From Pseudocercospora fijiensis CIRAD86 (lineage: Eukaryota; Ascomycota; Dothideomycetes; Mycosphaerellales; Mycosphaerellaceae): 64,000 bases of DNA. The DNA lies in NCBI RefSeq assembly GCF_000340215.1, contig NW_006921533.1, positions 3,646,273 to 3,710,272 of the forward strand. The letters are read 5' to 3'. The notes beneath the pieces were generated by a model. That model made no database searches, was not told where the DNA came from, and saw nothing but the letters and a program-made list of their open reading frames with translations. Positions 35,559 through 46,559 of this stretch are shown here, piece by piece (the first letter of the stretch is position 1; every line of letters begins with the position of its first letter). The position numbers and the translations under genes are program-made.

Positions 35559-38500
35559 ATGGAGTCGCCCGGCTTCGAATCGCCCATGGGAGAGGAAGAC
35601 GTCGTATATCCGTGCAAAGGCTGTGGGGAGGTACGTATGCGGGTGCTGAGTCGCGCCAACAGGAAACGAGACCTGACACGGCATACAGATTCTAGAAGAA
35701 GGAAAAGCATTTGAACTTGGTACGTCTGACTGAGCTGAGCCTTGTCGCCGCTCTATACTGCACGATGCGATGAATGGAGAGCAAAGTATGGCTGACTTGG
35801 TGCTAGCCGGCAACCGCTGGCATATCGACTGCTTCCGATGCAATACCTGCGGAACACTTCTCGACTCCGACGCGAACCTATTACTACTCGGCGATGGCAG
35901 TCTCATCTGTAATAACTGCACCTACAGCTGCAGCGCATGCGGGAACAAGATCGAAGACCTTGCCATCTTGACTGGCGACCAGGCATTCTGCTCTGGTTGC
36001 TTTCGATGTCGCAACTGCAAGAGAAAGATCGAGAACCTCCGCTATGCCCGCACATCCCAGGGCATATTCTGTATGAGCTGTCACGAGAGCTTGATGGCCC
36101 GGAGGCGGAAGAAAGCGCGCACGCCCAAGCAGCCTCCGCCCAGTGGTACACCAGGCGCGGAAAAGGCGCTGCCGTCTCTTCCCCCGGGCGCTGCTGTGAA
36201 GAGCGCTTTTACGCCTGAAGGCGAGGCGCCGTCGGAGCAATATTCCGAAGGTCCGACACCGCAAGGGCATATGTCGCCAAACCAGCGACAGACGACATCG
36301 CGAAATGGAACAGCATTGAACAACTTCAACCGCGACGCGTCACCGCTGTCCGATGACCTTCGCCGAGGTGGGTTCACATGTGCGCACTAACTGAAACTTG
36401 GTCGTGGCTGATAACATCTAGATGGTCCTACACTGCCAGCGAGCACCTACGGCGAGAGCAGGCCTTCGAACGTATCGAGCTCTGTCGACGACGATGATTC
36501 CGGCTACCTGCCGATGGCCTTTGACCCGACGCCTGTCACAGCTGCACCCGTGCAGCAACAACAGCAGGCGCCGATACCACGCAAGCAGCTTTCTCGAGCT
36601 GCAGATCCCTCACCACCCGCGCAGAAAGAGAATCAGCCTCCCAGAGATTATTTTGGCGTCAACGGGAAATCGTCTGCGAAGCCGCCTTCTAGAGATGCCT
36701 CGCGACAAGACGCACGGCTGGGAGCGGAGACCGCGTCTTCGAGATCCGTCTCTACGGAGCGTGAACCGGATCAAACTCGCTCCAGCAGCCAGTCGAAGCC
36801 GAGTCCACATATTTTGTATCAAGAAAAGGGGAGAAGTAGGAAGCGTGAGACATCTGGCAACAATACGCCTGTGATTGGCTCGAACACAGCATCTCCCGTC
36901 GTCGCTCCTGAGCCACGCGAACGGAACTACAAGCCCACAACCCATCAATTGCCAACAGATTCCCAAGCATTAAACCAGAATGACCAGGATGCATTCAAGC
37001 TGCAAGATGTCCCCGACTCCAGGAGGGCGAATTCACGAAAGAATTCAAAGGCAGGCCTGAACTCGCCTCTTGTGGTCTCGCCTGTCGATAAGACGCACAG
37101 GGAGGACCGTTCAAGCAAGCCAATCTCGCCAGTCTCGGTGAGCTCGCAGAACTCCGGAATCAACCCATTCGATGATCCACGCAGAAAAGAGACACCTATT
37201 CCTGGGGTGACGCCCGTGCAGCCCATTCCGCCAAAGCATGCCGACAGGGGTCTGCCACTGCGAGGAGACTCCCTGGCTGCAGCAGCACTCAAATCAAAGC
37301 AGTCAACACCGGATCTATCTCCTCCCACCACAACGTTTACATCGACGCAAGTGCAGTCAGCGCATGAGCGTAATCGATCTGTATCGTCTGTGCCCTCTTC
37401 ATTTGCGGACGCGCGAAGCACTCTCTCCCGAGATAACAGCCTTTCGAAAGCAGAGCGACGTTCTCAGGCTCCTCCACGGACGAGCTTCGATGCGCCCCCA
37501 CCACGTGCAGCCTCACGACCAAGCGCACCCAGCAAATCGGTTGCGAACGACGACTTCATCGCTCCGAGACATGCGCCGCCACCGCCACCGCCAGTTACGG
37601 AAAGGCATAGACACAACGAGTCCATCAGTACCTTGCAGAGTGAAGATAGGCCGTCAATGGACGGGCTTCACTCGCCAGCTTTACGGAGCGCTGGGCTGCC
37701 GAAATATAGCTTAGATGGTGGCTTTTCCATGGAAGACGAAATGGGTCGAATTCTTCGCGGAGAACTTGGTCAGCCGGACGGTAGAGCTCCAGGTTCCTCG
37801 TCGCCATCTGTTCTGCGGAAGGTGTCGAATGCTGTCAAGCATGGCAGGAGTTTCAGCGATCGCGCCGTGACGCAAGGTGCGAGATCGCCGAGGAATGGAC
37901 CTATGGAGGTTGGCACACCCACCATCACCAGCCCAAATCTGAACATTACCTCACCGACTGGACTCGATGGCCTGGACTCTTTACGAGCATCATTGCGACG
38001 CGCGCAAAACCACATCGCCGAATTGGAAGCCGAGAAGTTGGCTCTGCAGGAGAAGCTCGATGCACCAGAAATCAAGAGCGTCAACAACGAGCTGCGAGAG
38101 AAGCGCTCTACCATGGCATTCCTCGACACTCAGCGTGAAATGGTGGTTCGGGAGCTTGAGGTAATGACCGAGCATCTGGCCAAAGCCAAGGACAACACCC
38201 AGCCACTGGATCTCGGCTCACTCAAGACGAATATCTTGCGAGACTTTGCGACATCACTTCAGCAGCTGAAGGACAGTATGGGAGCACAGATCGAAGATTT
38301 GATGCATAGGCGGAACGAGTTGACAGATGAGATCGGAAACCTCATTCAGATGAAAGACAAGGGTTTCCAGGAATATGAGTCGCTTTCATCCAAGAACACA
38401 CAGCTGGCGCAGCATAACAACGAACTCATCCGAAGCATACAAGGCATGTACCAGGAATACCGCGCACCGAATGGAACACCAACTGGCGCCAACGGACTTG

Positions 38501-39610
38501 GTATTTCTGGCGCAGCTCTCAAAGCGGATGCCACTTCATCTGAAGTGCGGAACCTCAACCCTGTCATAACGGATCCGTCAATGCCGAACCTGTTACAAGA
38601 CCCTGAAGCAGAATCTGCGACGGTACTCACTGCGCCACAAGTTGTGAACATTCGCAAGGGTGGTCAAGCGAAAAAGTTCAACTGGCGGCGAGGGGGTGAA
38701 AAGGTCGCCGGCAAGGTCACAAAGGGCATCAAGGGCGCATTTGTGGGAGTTGAGCACAAGCCTCAAGGCTCAGGCCAGTATGCAATCGGTATGCCTTACA
38801 GTTCAACACAAGCAGTCGCAGGCAGCGAGCAGAGCAGCATTGCCAGCAAAGTCACTCTTGGTGACGACAGCAAGGGCTACGGATTCTTCAATCAGAAGAA
38901 TGGAGGAATCAAAGGCGGTCTCGGACATCTCAAGAATAACAGCAGCACCAATCTTGTCATGGATCCATCTGGTAAGTATCTTACGCAAGTTGATATCATG
39001 AGCCAACTGACAAAAAGCAGTACTCTTTGGATCCGAACTCTCTGCCCGATGCGACTACGAGCGCCAAATGGTCCCTGGCATGGTTGTGCGCTGCATTGCC
39101 GAAGTCGAAATACGTGGCATGGACGTTGAGGGCATTTATCGCAAATCAGGCGGTGCTGGTCAGGTGAAGAACGTGCAGCAAGGCTTTGAAAAGAACAACA
39201 ACTTCGATATTTCTGACGAGGACCTGGACATTCACGCCGTCACTAGCGCTCTCAAACAGTACTTCAGGAAGTTACCGACACCACTGATCACCTATGATGT
39301 ATACGAAGCACTGCTTGAGGCTGGACAGTTCTCCGACCGAGAAAAGCAAGCCACAGCATTGAAGGCGGCAGTGGAGAGCTTACCAGATGCTCATCGAGAT
39401 ACCTTGTCCTATCTAATGGTGCATCTTGCAAAGGTCATGGGACATGAGAGCAAGAACTTGATGACGCCTCTCAATCTTGCTGTGGTTTTCGCGCCGACCA
39501 TTATGCGACCTCTGAGCATCGAGCGCGAGATGAGTGATATGCAAGTGCAGCGTACCGCTGTACAAGCCATGCTGGAACATCATAAGACTGTCTTCTCCGA
39601 CGAAGACTAG
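35559..39610 (+). CDS. rga1: LIM-domain Rho GTPase-activating protein (Rga1-like)
   Basis: Five exons: 35,559-35,630, 35,689-35,719, 35,807-36,367, 36,422-38,971, 39,021-39,610 (1,267 aa). Introns start GTACGT, GTACGT, GTGGGT and GTAAGT. The second acceptor (TGCTAG at 35,801-35,806) is chosen because it joins the LIM sequence as ELAGNRWHIDCFRC. LIM 1 spans residues 19-70 (C19, C22, H40, C43, C46, C49), followed by a second LIM with CSAC...CFRCRNC. Next come a long Ser/Pro-rich disordered middle, a coiled coil at about 740-815, a basic patch (AKKFNWRRGGEK) and a C-terminal RhoGAP domain at about 1,088-1,265. Its arginine finger lies in GIYRKSGG (R1112). The LIM-LIM-coiled coil-RhoGAP layout is that of Rga1/Rga2-type proteins, which stimulate GTP hydrolysis by Cdc42/Rho GTPases at polarity sites. 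It has normal codon use and no RIP. Confidence 0.92.
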
Positions 39611-40356
39611 GAGAACGAGGATGAGACGGACGAGTACGCGCATCTCTGCACTCCTCTACAATACGATCCGCCATCTTTGCGCCTGAAATAGGGAACTGGC
39701 CTTCGAAGACGACTCAGCAAAATATCTCGTGGTTCAGCTTCACCCGATGTGGCTTACCGTGGGAAGTATCAGCCTTCTCAGCATTTGCATGACCGAGTTA
39801 CTTTGCCTTGTGGCTTGGATGGGACGTTTCTTGGACAGCCTAGGAGTAAGAGAGGGAAGCAGGCATACCGAGGGCATGGATGTCTTTGGACAATGATTTT
39901 CTGCGGCTCCTGTCGAAATCCCCAGACTGAGGAAGAAGACTTGTTGCTTTTGTGATGATGTTATTTAGCGTTTGGCTGGCGATGTCTTTTTTTCTGCTCT
40001 GCCTTCCCCCCCCTGATTCTTGGAGAGGTGTGTTTTAGAAATACCCACATCTCCTCGTCGTGACCGATCTTTCTCGATTGGATAAATTGTCGATGAAATA
40101 GAAGGCGAGCGAATTGCATATGAGCTTTCAAAAGTCTTTCTGAGTTTCACATCTTCGCTAATCCAATCTTTAGCTAGTAGTCCTACTGGATTGACGTTTG
40201 AGGCATGCTGGATCTATACTGATGCATCATTCCGAGATAAAGTACCGTACAGGCAGGTACTGCCTGAGGGTTGCCGAGCGAAGCGAGACCTGAGTAGAAG
40301 AACAGCCAGAACTTGTTGTCATGGTTGTCGTCGTTGTTAGGCAGCAAGGCAAGAGT

Positions 40357-40456
40357 CACGTGCGGGGGACGTTTTGATTTCTTCCAATCAGAAGCCGAGT
40401 CTGGATTTGTATAAGCGGTTCTTCAAACTGAACCCCCGGCGCACAACCTGCACGTG
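40357..40456. promoter_or_regulatory. pair of CACGTG palindromes
   Basis: CACGTG occurs at 40,357-40,362 and 40,451-40,456, 94 bp apart. The hexamer is the core bound by fungal bHLH factors. The two sites lie just upstream of the small ORF at 40,478. A regulatory role is inference. Confidence 0.3.
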
Positions 40457-40477
40457 ATATCGGTATTCTATAATCTA

Positions 40478-40720
40478 ATGTCCCAGACTCCAGGTCCCGT
40501 GTCTGGAAAAGGAACGCAGGACTCTCCAGTCGAGATTTTTGACCTCGATGTACCACTGCCGGCTTGCCGGCTTTTCCGCAGAGGGGACAATCTGCGACAA
40601 GTGATTCTGCCTTCGCCATCTATATTCGTTCGCGGCGCTACGGAGAATGCCAAACAATGGCAGCGAAAAGGGGAAAGCGTAAGTGCGAGGCTTTGGAAGG
40701 AGATGAAACAAAGCGGATGA
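40478..40720 (+). CDS. possible small hypothetical protein
   Basis: An ATG at 40,478 opens an 80-codon frame (starting MSQTPGPVSGKGTQ, then VEIFDLDVPLPACRL and KQWQRKGE). A good 5' splice signal GTAAGT at 40,679 suggests the coding part may be spliced there instead of running to the TGA at 40,718, but no matching downstream exon was found. There is no known domain. It could be a non-coding open frame. Confidence 0.25.
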   Translation: MSQTPGPVSGKGTQDSPVEIFDLDVPLPACRLFRRGDNLRQVILPSPSIFVRGATENAKQWQRKGESVSARLWKEMKQSG

Positions 40721-41579
40721 AGCGGACGCAGCGAAGCGGGATGTAGCAGGTCAATTGTGCAACTCTGCTGGGATAGCGTGTTATAGAGGGGCATAAGCGT
40801 GGCTTATTATTATGCTCATCGCTTCTGCCGCGATGGGAAGCTCGGAAGTGTAAAGGACGTCTGTAAGCATAAGCTGAAGGACCCCTAGCATCGTCAAAGA
40901 AGCTACTGATGAGACCTCACACTTCCAACATTACGACCAGCCTGACTATACTGCGTCCACCCTGCCGCTTCGTCGACATCCGTCCCATTTCGTAAAGACC
41001 CGACTATCAAGCGACCTTGTCCCGGACCTTAGGTGATTTTGACGGCTGATAGACGAGCTTGAATATCCCTAGGTCGACTCTTATGAAACGATCTGTCGAA
41101 CATCTTCACATTGGCCATGGAGCGGAGCGGAGCAGATAAGGTCTCTTACCTTCTGTCGACCTCGACGTGGTGTTCTCGTCGAAATATGGGCCAAGTGAGC
41201 CTGTCGTTGTCGCGCCGCTGCTGAGGTCTGTTCTCGGAGCATGATCGGGATAGCTAGTAGTATGAAGCAGGTATACGGTCGTATTGGATACGGCTGACAC
41301 GGAGCGAGACAATGCAGTCGTATGGTAGCCGGTGGATTGCGGCTCGTATAAGAGGTGTAAGCATAATGGTTTGCCGTGGCGCCTGTCCACTTCTAGGGTT
41401 GATAACAAGGCAAGTATTGGTGCGATTTTGAAGCCCTTGCTGTTACCGTATTATCGCATGGTATAGGCCTGTAAATGAGGAGCTCCGAGTATCTGGATTC
41501 TTACGACCTGGCTAATTTCAAGTCCATATAACTGGGTGCCCCCGGATAAACCCTTGTGGTGAATACACACAGCTGTCCC

Positions 41580-41587
41580 TATATAAA
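41580..41587 (+). promoter_or_regulatory. TATA box of the secreted-protein gene
   Basis: A perfect TATATAAA lies 142 bp upstream of the ATG at 41,729, leaving room for a start site and a leader of roughly 100 bases. It fits a regulated rather than housekeeping promoter. Confidence 0.55.
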
Positions 41588-41728
41588 TGAGGTCGAACCG
41601 AAGCAGCAATGTTATCGCTCGACACAGCACCCACCCACTACTAGACCCGGTCAGACTACTATAGCGGCTTGCAGTGTCCCTGCTCATCCAAGATTCAAAT
41701 ATCTGTCAATCGCCTAACGAAATCGGCA

Positions 41729-42041
41729 ATGTACCTCAACAGCCTGAAAGTAGCTTTGCTCTTTCTGTTACACTTTTGCGATGGAAAACCAGTCAAGCCA
41801 CTTAATGGCATAGCGGTGAACATCTTTCCAAGAGGTAAGAACTCTGCTTGTACAGTATATACCGCCGACTCTAACGCTTCCCGATGGTATAGCGGTAGGA
41901 TGTGATAGCGGATACTGTTCGTGCAAGAACGCCTGCACGGGCACTACAGAACAGGTGAATAACTGTACCAATAAGTGCTATAACGGACATTGCTCAAACG
42001 CCTATGCTCTGGGCTCTCCGCCAACACATCCGGGCTGTTAA
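41729..42041 (+). CDS. small secreted cysteine-rich protein (effector-like), 84 aa
   Basis: Two exons, 41,729-41,834 and 41,893-42,041. The 58-bp intron has donor GTAAGA, branch site CTAAC (41,871-41,875) and acceptor TATAG, 17 bases after the branch site. Exon 1 begins with a signal peptide: MYLNSLK, hydrophobic core VALLFLLHF, then CDGKPV with likely cleavage around residues 17-19. The mature part has eight cysteines with spacing C-4-C-1-C-3-C-9-C-3-C-4-C-14-C, ending PGC just before the stop. The paired CNKC/CYNGHC-like blocks suggest disulfide bonds. It matches no family I know. Size, secretion signal, TATA promoter and even number of mature cysteines fit fungal effectors or small antimicrobial proteins; this role is inference. 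It lies tail-to-tail with COG3, 283 bp apart. Confidence 0.62.
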
Positions 42042-42324
42042 AAAATGCCGGGCCAAAAAGAAGACACACGGGGTACGATTGTGGAGTCTGCGGGATTGAA
42101 TGAGTCGAATGTAGAGTATTTTGCTGCGGCGGTGGATGATGTTGTGCGAGGAAGCGTTCATGGAAGGGAGGCAGTAGAAGAGTTGATAGGTAGACACAGA
42201 TAGCCGTCCGGGACCCTGTCAACAAAATACCATTGTATGAGGACAGGAGTAGCATATCCATGGCTCGTGAGACAGTACTGATCAGCTGAACAGCTCTAGT
42301 CGGAGACATAGATACGATGCAGGT

Positions 42325-44430
42325 CTACGACTCTACGTTGAGAGCATCTCTCAACTCCTCAAAGTGCGACCTCGCCTCATCCGCCAGCTTGCCTTCTGTA
42401 TCGCCAATAATCGTGCAGATCAAAGAGTAATTATTCACCAAGAACCTCTCCCGCTTCCTCGCTTCTGCAACGCCCTTGCTCATCTTCACCAAGAACGCTT
42501 CAAACTCTCCTCTCAGTCTACCCACACTTTTCGAAACGGGCTCATCATCACCAGCCTCTCTGCTCAAAGCGAGTATGCCTTGTAAGAAATTCGCAAACCT
42601 TTGAGTCAGAGGATGAGGAGCTGTGGTCTGAGTGGAAGCAGGAGAACTGGTCAAACTGAGTGCCGAGCCGGCGGGTTTGCCGGACAGTGCTGCTGTGGCT
42701 TTGCGTATCGAGTCGCAATGAGCATCGATGATCTGCTGGAATCGAGGCCAGAGTAGCATATTCGTGCCATTGATGTATGACTCTGCGACCGGGACTTTGC
42801 GGCGTTGAAGCTCAAATGCGTAGTGTTGGGTGAGGCGGACGCAGCTCAGAACTCCCAAAGCGTCGTGAGATGTTTCAATAAGTTGTTTGGTGAGTGCTTG
42901 ACCGAGTTCAAAGGTGGACGAGAAGATTTCGTTGAATTTGCGGTTCGTCGTTTGAAATGATTGTTGTTTGGAGAAGAATTCGGTCAGGAAGGAGTATTCG
43001 GCGCAAGCGTTGTCAACGAGCGCTAGATTCATGGCGCGGAAGGGGACTTCAAGATAGTGTGTGCCTTTGTCGTCTTCAGCGGCGAAAGATGGCATAGCGA
43101 CCTCGTTGCTTCCGCCGAGAATGTCCATGCGTCGACCAATTGAGAATGGGTCGTGGAGAACGCCAGTTTTGCCACCCCTTCGAACACCACCCTCTGCGGC
43201 TATCACTTCGGTTTGGTCAATGATGTGGACATTGAGCTTCTCCAAAGAAGCCTTGTACCGGGCGAAGTTGTGAGAGTAATACCACCGCATAGTATTAATG
43301 TAAGCTTGGGAGATCTCTTCGCCTAGCTGGGGCTGCTGCCTTTGGAGAAATGCGAATACGTCCTTGTATTTCAGGAAGCTGTTTTGCTGTATGATCTGGG
43401 CATTGATGCTTGGTGAGCGTAAAGCCTTGATTTGAGCAACGACGTAGTCTCGTATGCGCTCGACAGCTTTCGCTGAGACATCGTTGATGAATGGCTTAAC
43501 ATCCTGGGCTGCCTTTATGTCTTTGCCTTCTTTGATCTTGACATCGATCTGCTTAGATCGTCGTTCAAGCTCGTGAAGCGATTTGATCCACTGGTCGTCA
43601 ACACCGCCTTCTGTCAGCTTCCTGACCACGGCAGGCGGGATGCTGAAAGCTTCCACCTCAGGTCCAAGCACTCTCTCCACGGCCTTTCGAGTATCGAGCT
43701 TGTTATTCAGAGTCGTCGATCTATTTTGTAAGGATTCAATCTCAGAAGACACTGAGGCGAGTTCTGCTTGGAAGCTGGTCAGGTAAGATTCCACGGACTT
43801 GAGCACTTCATCGCATGCTGCGATGGACTTGTGAAGATCTTCAAATTTGTCTTTCTCCTACCAAAATGTCAACACTTGCTGATACGTATCGAAGAAGTCT
43901 GCTGGAAAACGAATATTTTCGCTGATGCTATCTACCGTGTGCGCTACCGTACATACCTTCTCAAAGTCGTGGATTACTGTAATTTCCTTGACACCATTCT
44001 CTTGTACTGGCGAGCTCTCTAACGAGGCCGTAGCAAACTCCTCCAGGCGCATGCTACCGAGCTCGATATCTTGCGCAATCGCTGCATGATCAAGATCTGT
44101 CTCCTCTGCATCATGCTTGCCAGGCCCAACAATAGACTCGAGGACATGCAAAGGGTCTCGCGGGTCACCTGCTGGCAGACTGCCAGCAAGCTGAGCTCTC
44201 AGGTTCGTGCCATTTGGAATTCTAGCCGCCGCGGGAAGACTCTCCGTAGAGCCTGCAAGCGAAGTAATGGAGAGCGACGAGGTTCTCGGCTGTATGCCTG
44301 GTCTCCTGGGTAGCGTGCTTCCAGAGAGCTGTATCGATCGTCGCGGCGTTGGCGAAAAGGATCTGGGAGTGGCCGACGGTGTCGGCTCTCTCGATGAGGT
44401 GTCTGAGAATCTGTTGAGCCACAGTGACAT
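42325..44430 (-). CDS. cog3: conserved oligomeric Golgi complex subunit 3 (COG3/Sec34)
   Basis: Two exons on the minus strand: 44,430-43,957 and 43,857-42,325 (668 aa). The 99-bp intron starts GTATGT and ends TTGGTAG. It joins ...IHDFEK to EKDKFEDLHKSIAACDEVLK, and retaining it would give an in-frame TAG. The start MSLWLNRF at 44,430 is preferred to the longer open frame because eIF5A starts at 44,674 on the other strand. A Ser/Pro-rich N-terminus is followed by the Sec34 region: coiled coil with LQNRSTTLNNKLDTRKAVE, then LGEEISQAYINTMRWYYSHN, and a C-terminus with RERFLVNNYSLI. COG is a peripheral Golgi tether for retrograde vesicles; COG3 sits in lobe A. The length is somewhat short for the family. 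Confidence 0.93.
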
Positions 44431-44673
44431 TGTTCTGTTATGCAAGCAGAGTGTCAACGTATGTAGAGCAGCAGTAGCTGTCTCGATAGGAGCGTCCAGG
44501 CACCTGTTTTGGCCAATCACGGAGATGGGAGGGGTCTTTCGAATTCTTGGCAGTACACGATTGGCTAAATAAGCGACTGTGCCTCCGCCTTCAACTTCAA
44601 CAGCAATTCTCTCTCTACCCCCATCACTCACTACATCACTTTCCGCTCACTAATACCAGACCACACCGCCAAC
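44431..44673. promoter_or_regulatory. shared divergent promoter of COG3 and eIF5A
   Basis: 243 bp between the two start codons. On the eIF5A side the last 100 bases are C/T-rich with CAACTTCAACAGCAA and CATCACTCACTACATCAC, typical of a highly expressed fungal leader; AACATG is a good start context. Both genes being constitutive fits a shared nucleosome-free region. Confidence 0.55.
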
Positions 44674-45424
44674 ATGTCTGCCGACCCAAATGACGCCCAG
44701 GTATGCTATCTCCTGTTGCGCGAGCACGTGACACACGACCCCGACACCTGATATTCTCCCCGCGGCTCAAGATCGATTCTCCCCCACCTTATATCGTGCG
44801 CCCGCGCATCAATTACTGACATATCTGCTTTCTCCAGCATGAGCACACCTTCGAGAGCGCCGATGCTGGCGCCTCTGCCACCTTCCCAATGCAGTGCTCT
44901 GCTTTGAGGAAGAACGGCCACGTCGTCATCAAGAACCGCCCATGCAAGATCGTCGACATGTCCACCTCCAAGACCGGCAAGCACGGTCACGCCAAGGTCC
45001 ACTTGGTCGCCATCGACATCTTCACCGGCAAGAAGTTGGAAGATCTGTCTCCATCTACCCACAACATGGAGGTTCCAAACGTCTCGCGCCGCGAGTACCA
45101 GCTTGTAAGAGTGGCTACATTGAGATATAAAGGCAAAGACGGTGAACTGATGCGAATAAAATAGCTTGATATCACTGATGACGGTTTCCTCTCCCTCATG
45201 TCTGACGATGGCTCCACCAAGGACGATGTCAAGGTTCCAGAGGGCGAGGCTGGTGAGAAGATCAACAAGCTCTTCCGTGAGGAGGAGAAGGACACCAGTA
45301 AGTTGCCAAAAGAGCTTGCTTGACATGCACGAGTCACGACTGACTTCTTCCAGACGTCATCATTCTCACTGCTATGGGTGAGGAGGCCTGCATTGATGCC
45401 AAGGAAGCTCCAAAGGGTTCTTAA
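44674..45424 (+). CDS. tif51: eukaryotic translation initiation factor 5A (eIF5A)
   Basis: Four exons: 44,674-44,700, 44,838-45,104, 45,165-45,297, 45,354-45,424 (165 aa). Introns of 137, 60 and 56 bp begin GTATGC, GTAAGA and GTAAGT and end CCAG, ATAG and CCAG. The N-terminal SH3-like domain carries the hypusine loop [12 protein letters not shown], with the modified lysine at K57. The C-terminal OB-fold domain runs from [11 protein letters not shown] to the end EAPKGS. Hypusinated eIF5A binds the ribosomal E site and relieves stalling, for example at polyproline. Length and motifs are those of the family (about 157-168 aa). It is divergent from COG3. The long first intron directly behind nine codons may enhance expression. 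Confidence 0.97.
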
Positions 45425-46116
45425 GCGGCCTGCAGCATGAGTGCGCGGCGATCCATCATTTTATACGAGCGCTTACAGGGAAAGCCGGGGGCATTTCATC
45501 ATGATATACGCAGCAATGAAATGCGGCATGGTCGGTGTTGTGGAAGCGAACAATCTTCGCTAGGATTATTGTCATGTGTGCTTCTGCGCGAGCGTCTCGG
45601 CTCGTGGAAAGTATCTATGAGAGTAGGCATGATGAATGAGGTCGTTGCGACCAAAAGTTTCCTTTCGTTTTGGCATGTGATATGTGAAAAAAAAAAGCTG
45701 CGTGTGTGCCTTGCTGCGCTCTTCCCTACCCCGCCCATCCTCAACCTCGAAAGTCGAAAATCGACAACCACGCGCTTACCAGATTTCGATGGAGAAGACG
45801 CAAGGAACGCAGAATGCTCACGGCCCTTCGATATGATTGCCAGCTAATCCAAAAAAATCTGACGACCATCACAAGTGAACAAAGCTGCAGCAAACCTTTA
45901 GCGCGAGTGCTGAGAGCGCACCACCTGGTACCATTTTCTTGTCCTCGCCCAGCATAGTGTGCATGCGAAAGCTACCAGTATTTCTTATAGACGATTTCGA
46001 GGGCACTGGAGTCGGCCTCTTGCCTTGGTCCAGGTCACGCGACTTCACAGGCAAGGCTTTTGGCCCGGAGCACTTGGATTTTATGAGAACTGCACTATCA
46101 TTGGTCTGACGAAAGA
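45425..46116. other. 3' flank of eIF5A up to the Copia insertion
   Basis: Normal-composition sequence with an A10 run (45,688-45,697) and no convincing gene. It is the left half of the original eIF5A-RRN7 spacer; the right half is 58,630-58,756. Confidence 0.6.
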
Positions 46117-46248
46117 TGACTTGGAGTGTGTGTCCAGGTGTCAGGGTCCATCACGTGCCTGATACCTAAGGCTGCAACTGCTGCACTTTATCTTCGGACT
46201 TCTAGATAGATTAGTCCTTCTTCCGAATACATCAGTTACATCAAGTAG
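46117..46248 (+). repeat. Copia 5' LTR (~132 bp)
   Basis: Starts TGACTTGGAG and ends CATCAAGTAG. It differs from the 3' LTR at 7 positions, all of them TA in one copy against TG or CA in the other. Confidence 0.88.
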
Positions 46249-46559
46249 TTATAAGCCCCCTGCGTTTCTAACGCATTTCTATACGTATTCTAATAGTTAA
46301 TCCGACTACTACGTAGCTAGCGCCTATTACTAAAAATTATATCGATACTAATACTATCGCTACCGCCGCCCTCGAGTGCTCTAGTAGGTGCTAGTCTGAC
46401 TCGAGTCGGTTACTATTAGTATTAGCTATCCGCTATACCGGTTCCTAATAATAGTATCGGCTGTCCGCTATACTAAGACCTAGGCGCGCCTATTAGCTAC
46501 CCCTTAAGACAAGTCTATAATAGTCTCTTTCTATATTATCGCCGTCGCTATCCGCAATA

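Larger units (their letters stand above)
39611..41579. other. intergenic region between the LIM-RhoGAP and secreted-protein genes
   Basis: About 2 kb of normal composition. The first few hundred bases are the 3' flank of the RhoGAP gene. 40,478-40,720 has a weak ORF candidate. Nothing convincing is seen at 40,800-41,570: the open frames there overlap on both strands and lack family motifs. Confidence 0.5.

Noticed and set aside
34843..35700. Several overlapping frames of 70-140 residues upstream of the LIM-RhoGAP gene
   Set aside because: They overlap on both strands, use low-complexity GC-rich sequence and show no motif. Best read as promoter and leader.
35770..36390. LIM region starting at the ATG at 35,770
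   Set aside because: The first LIM needs the upstream exons (C19, C22). The ATG lies in the second intron, whose acceptor at 35,806 restores the LIM spacing.
43858..43860. In-frame TAG in COG3, suggesting a broken gene or read-through
   Set aside because: A 99-bp intron with GTATGT donor and TTGGTAG acceptor removes it and joins conserved sequence.
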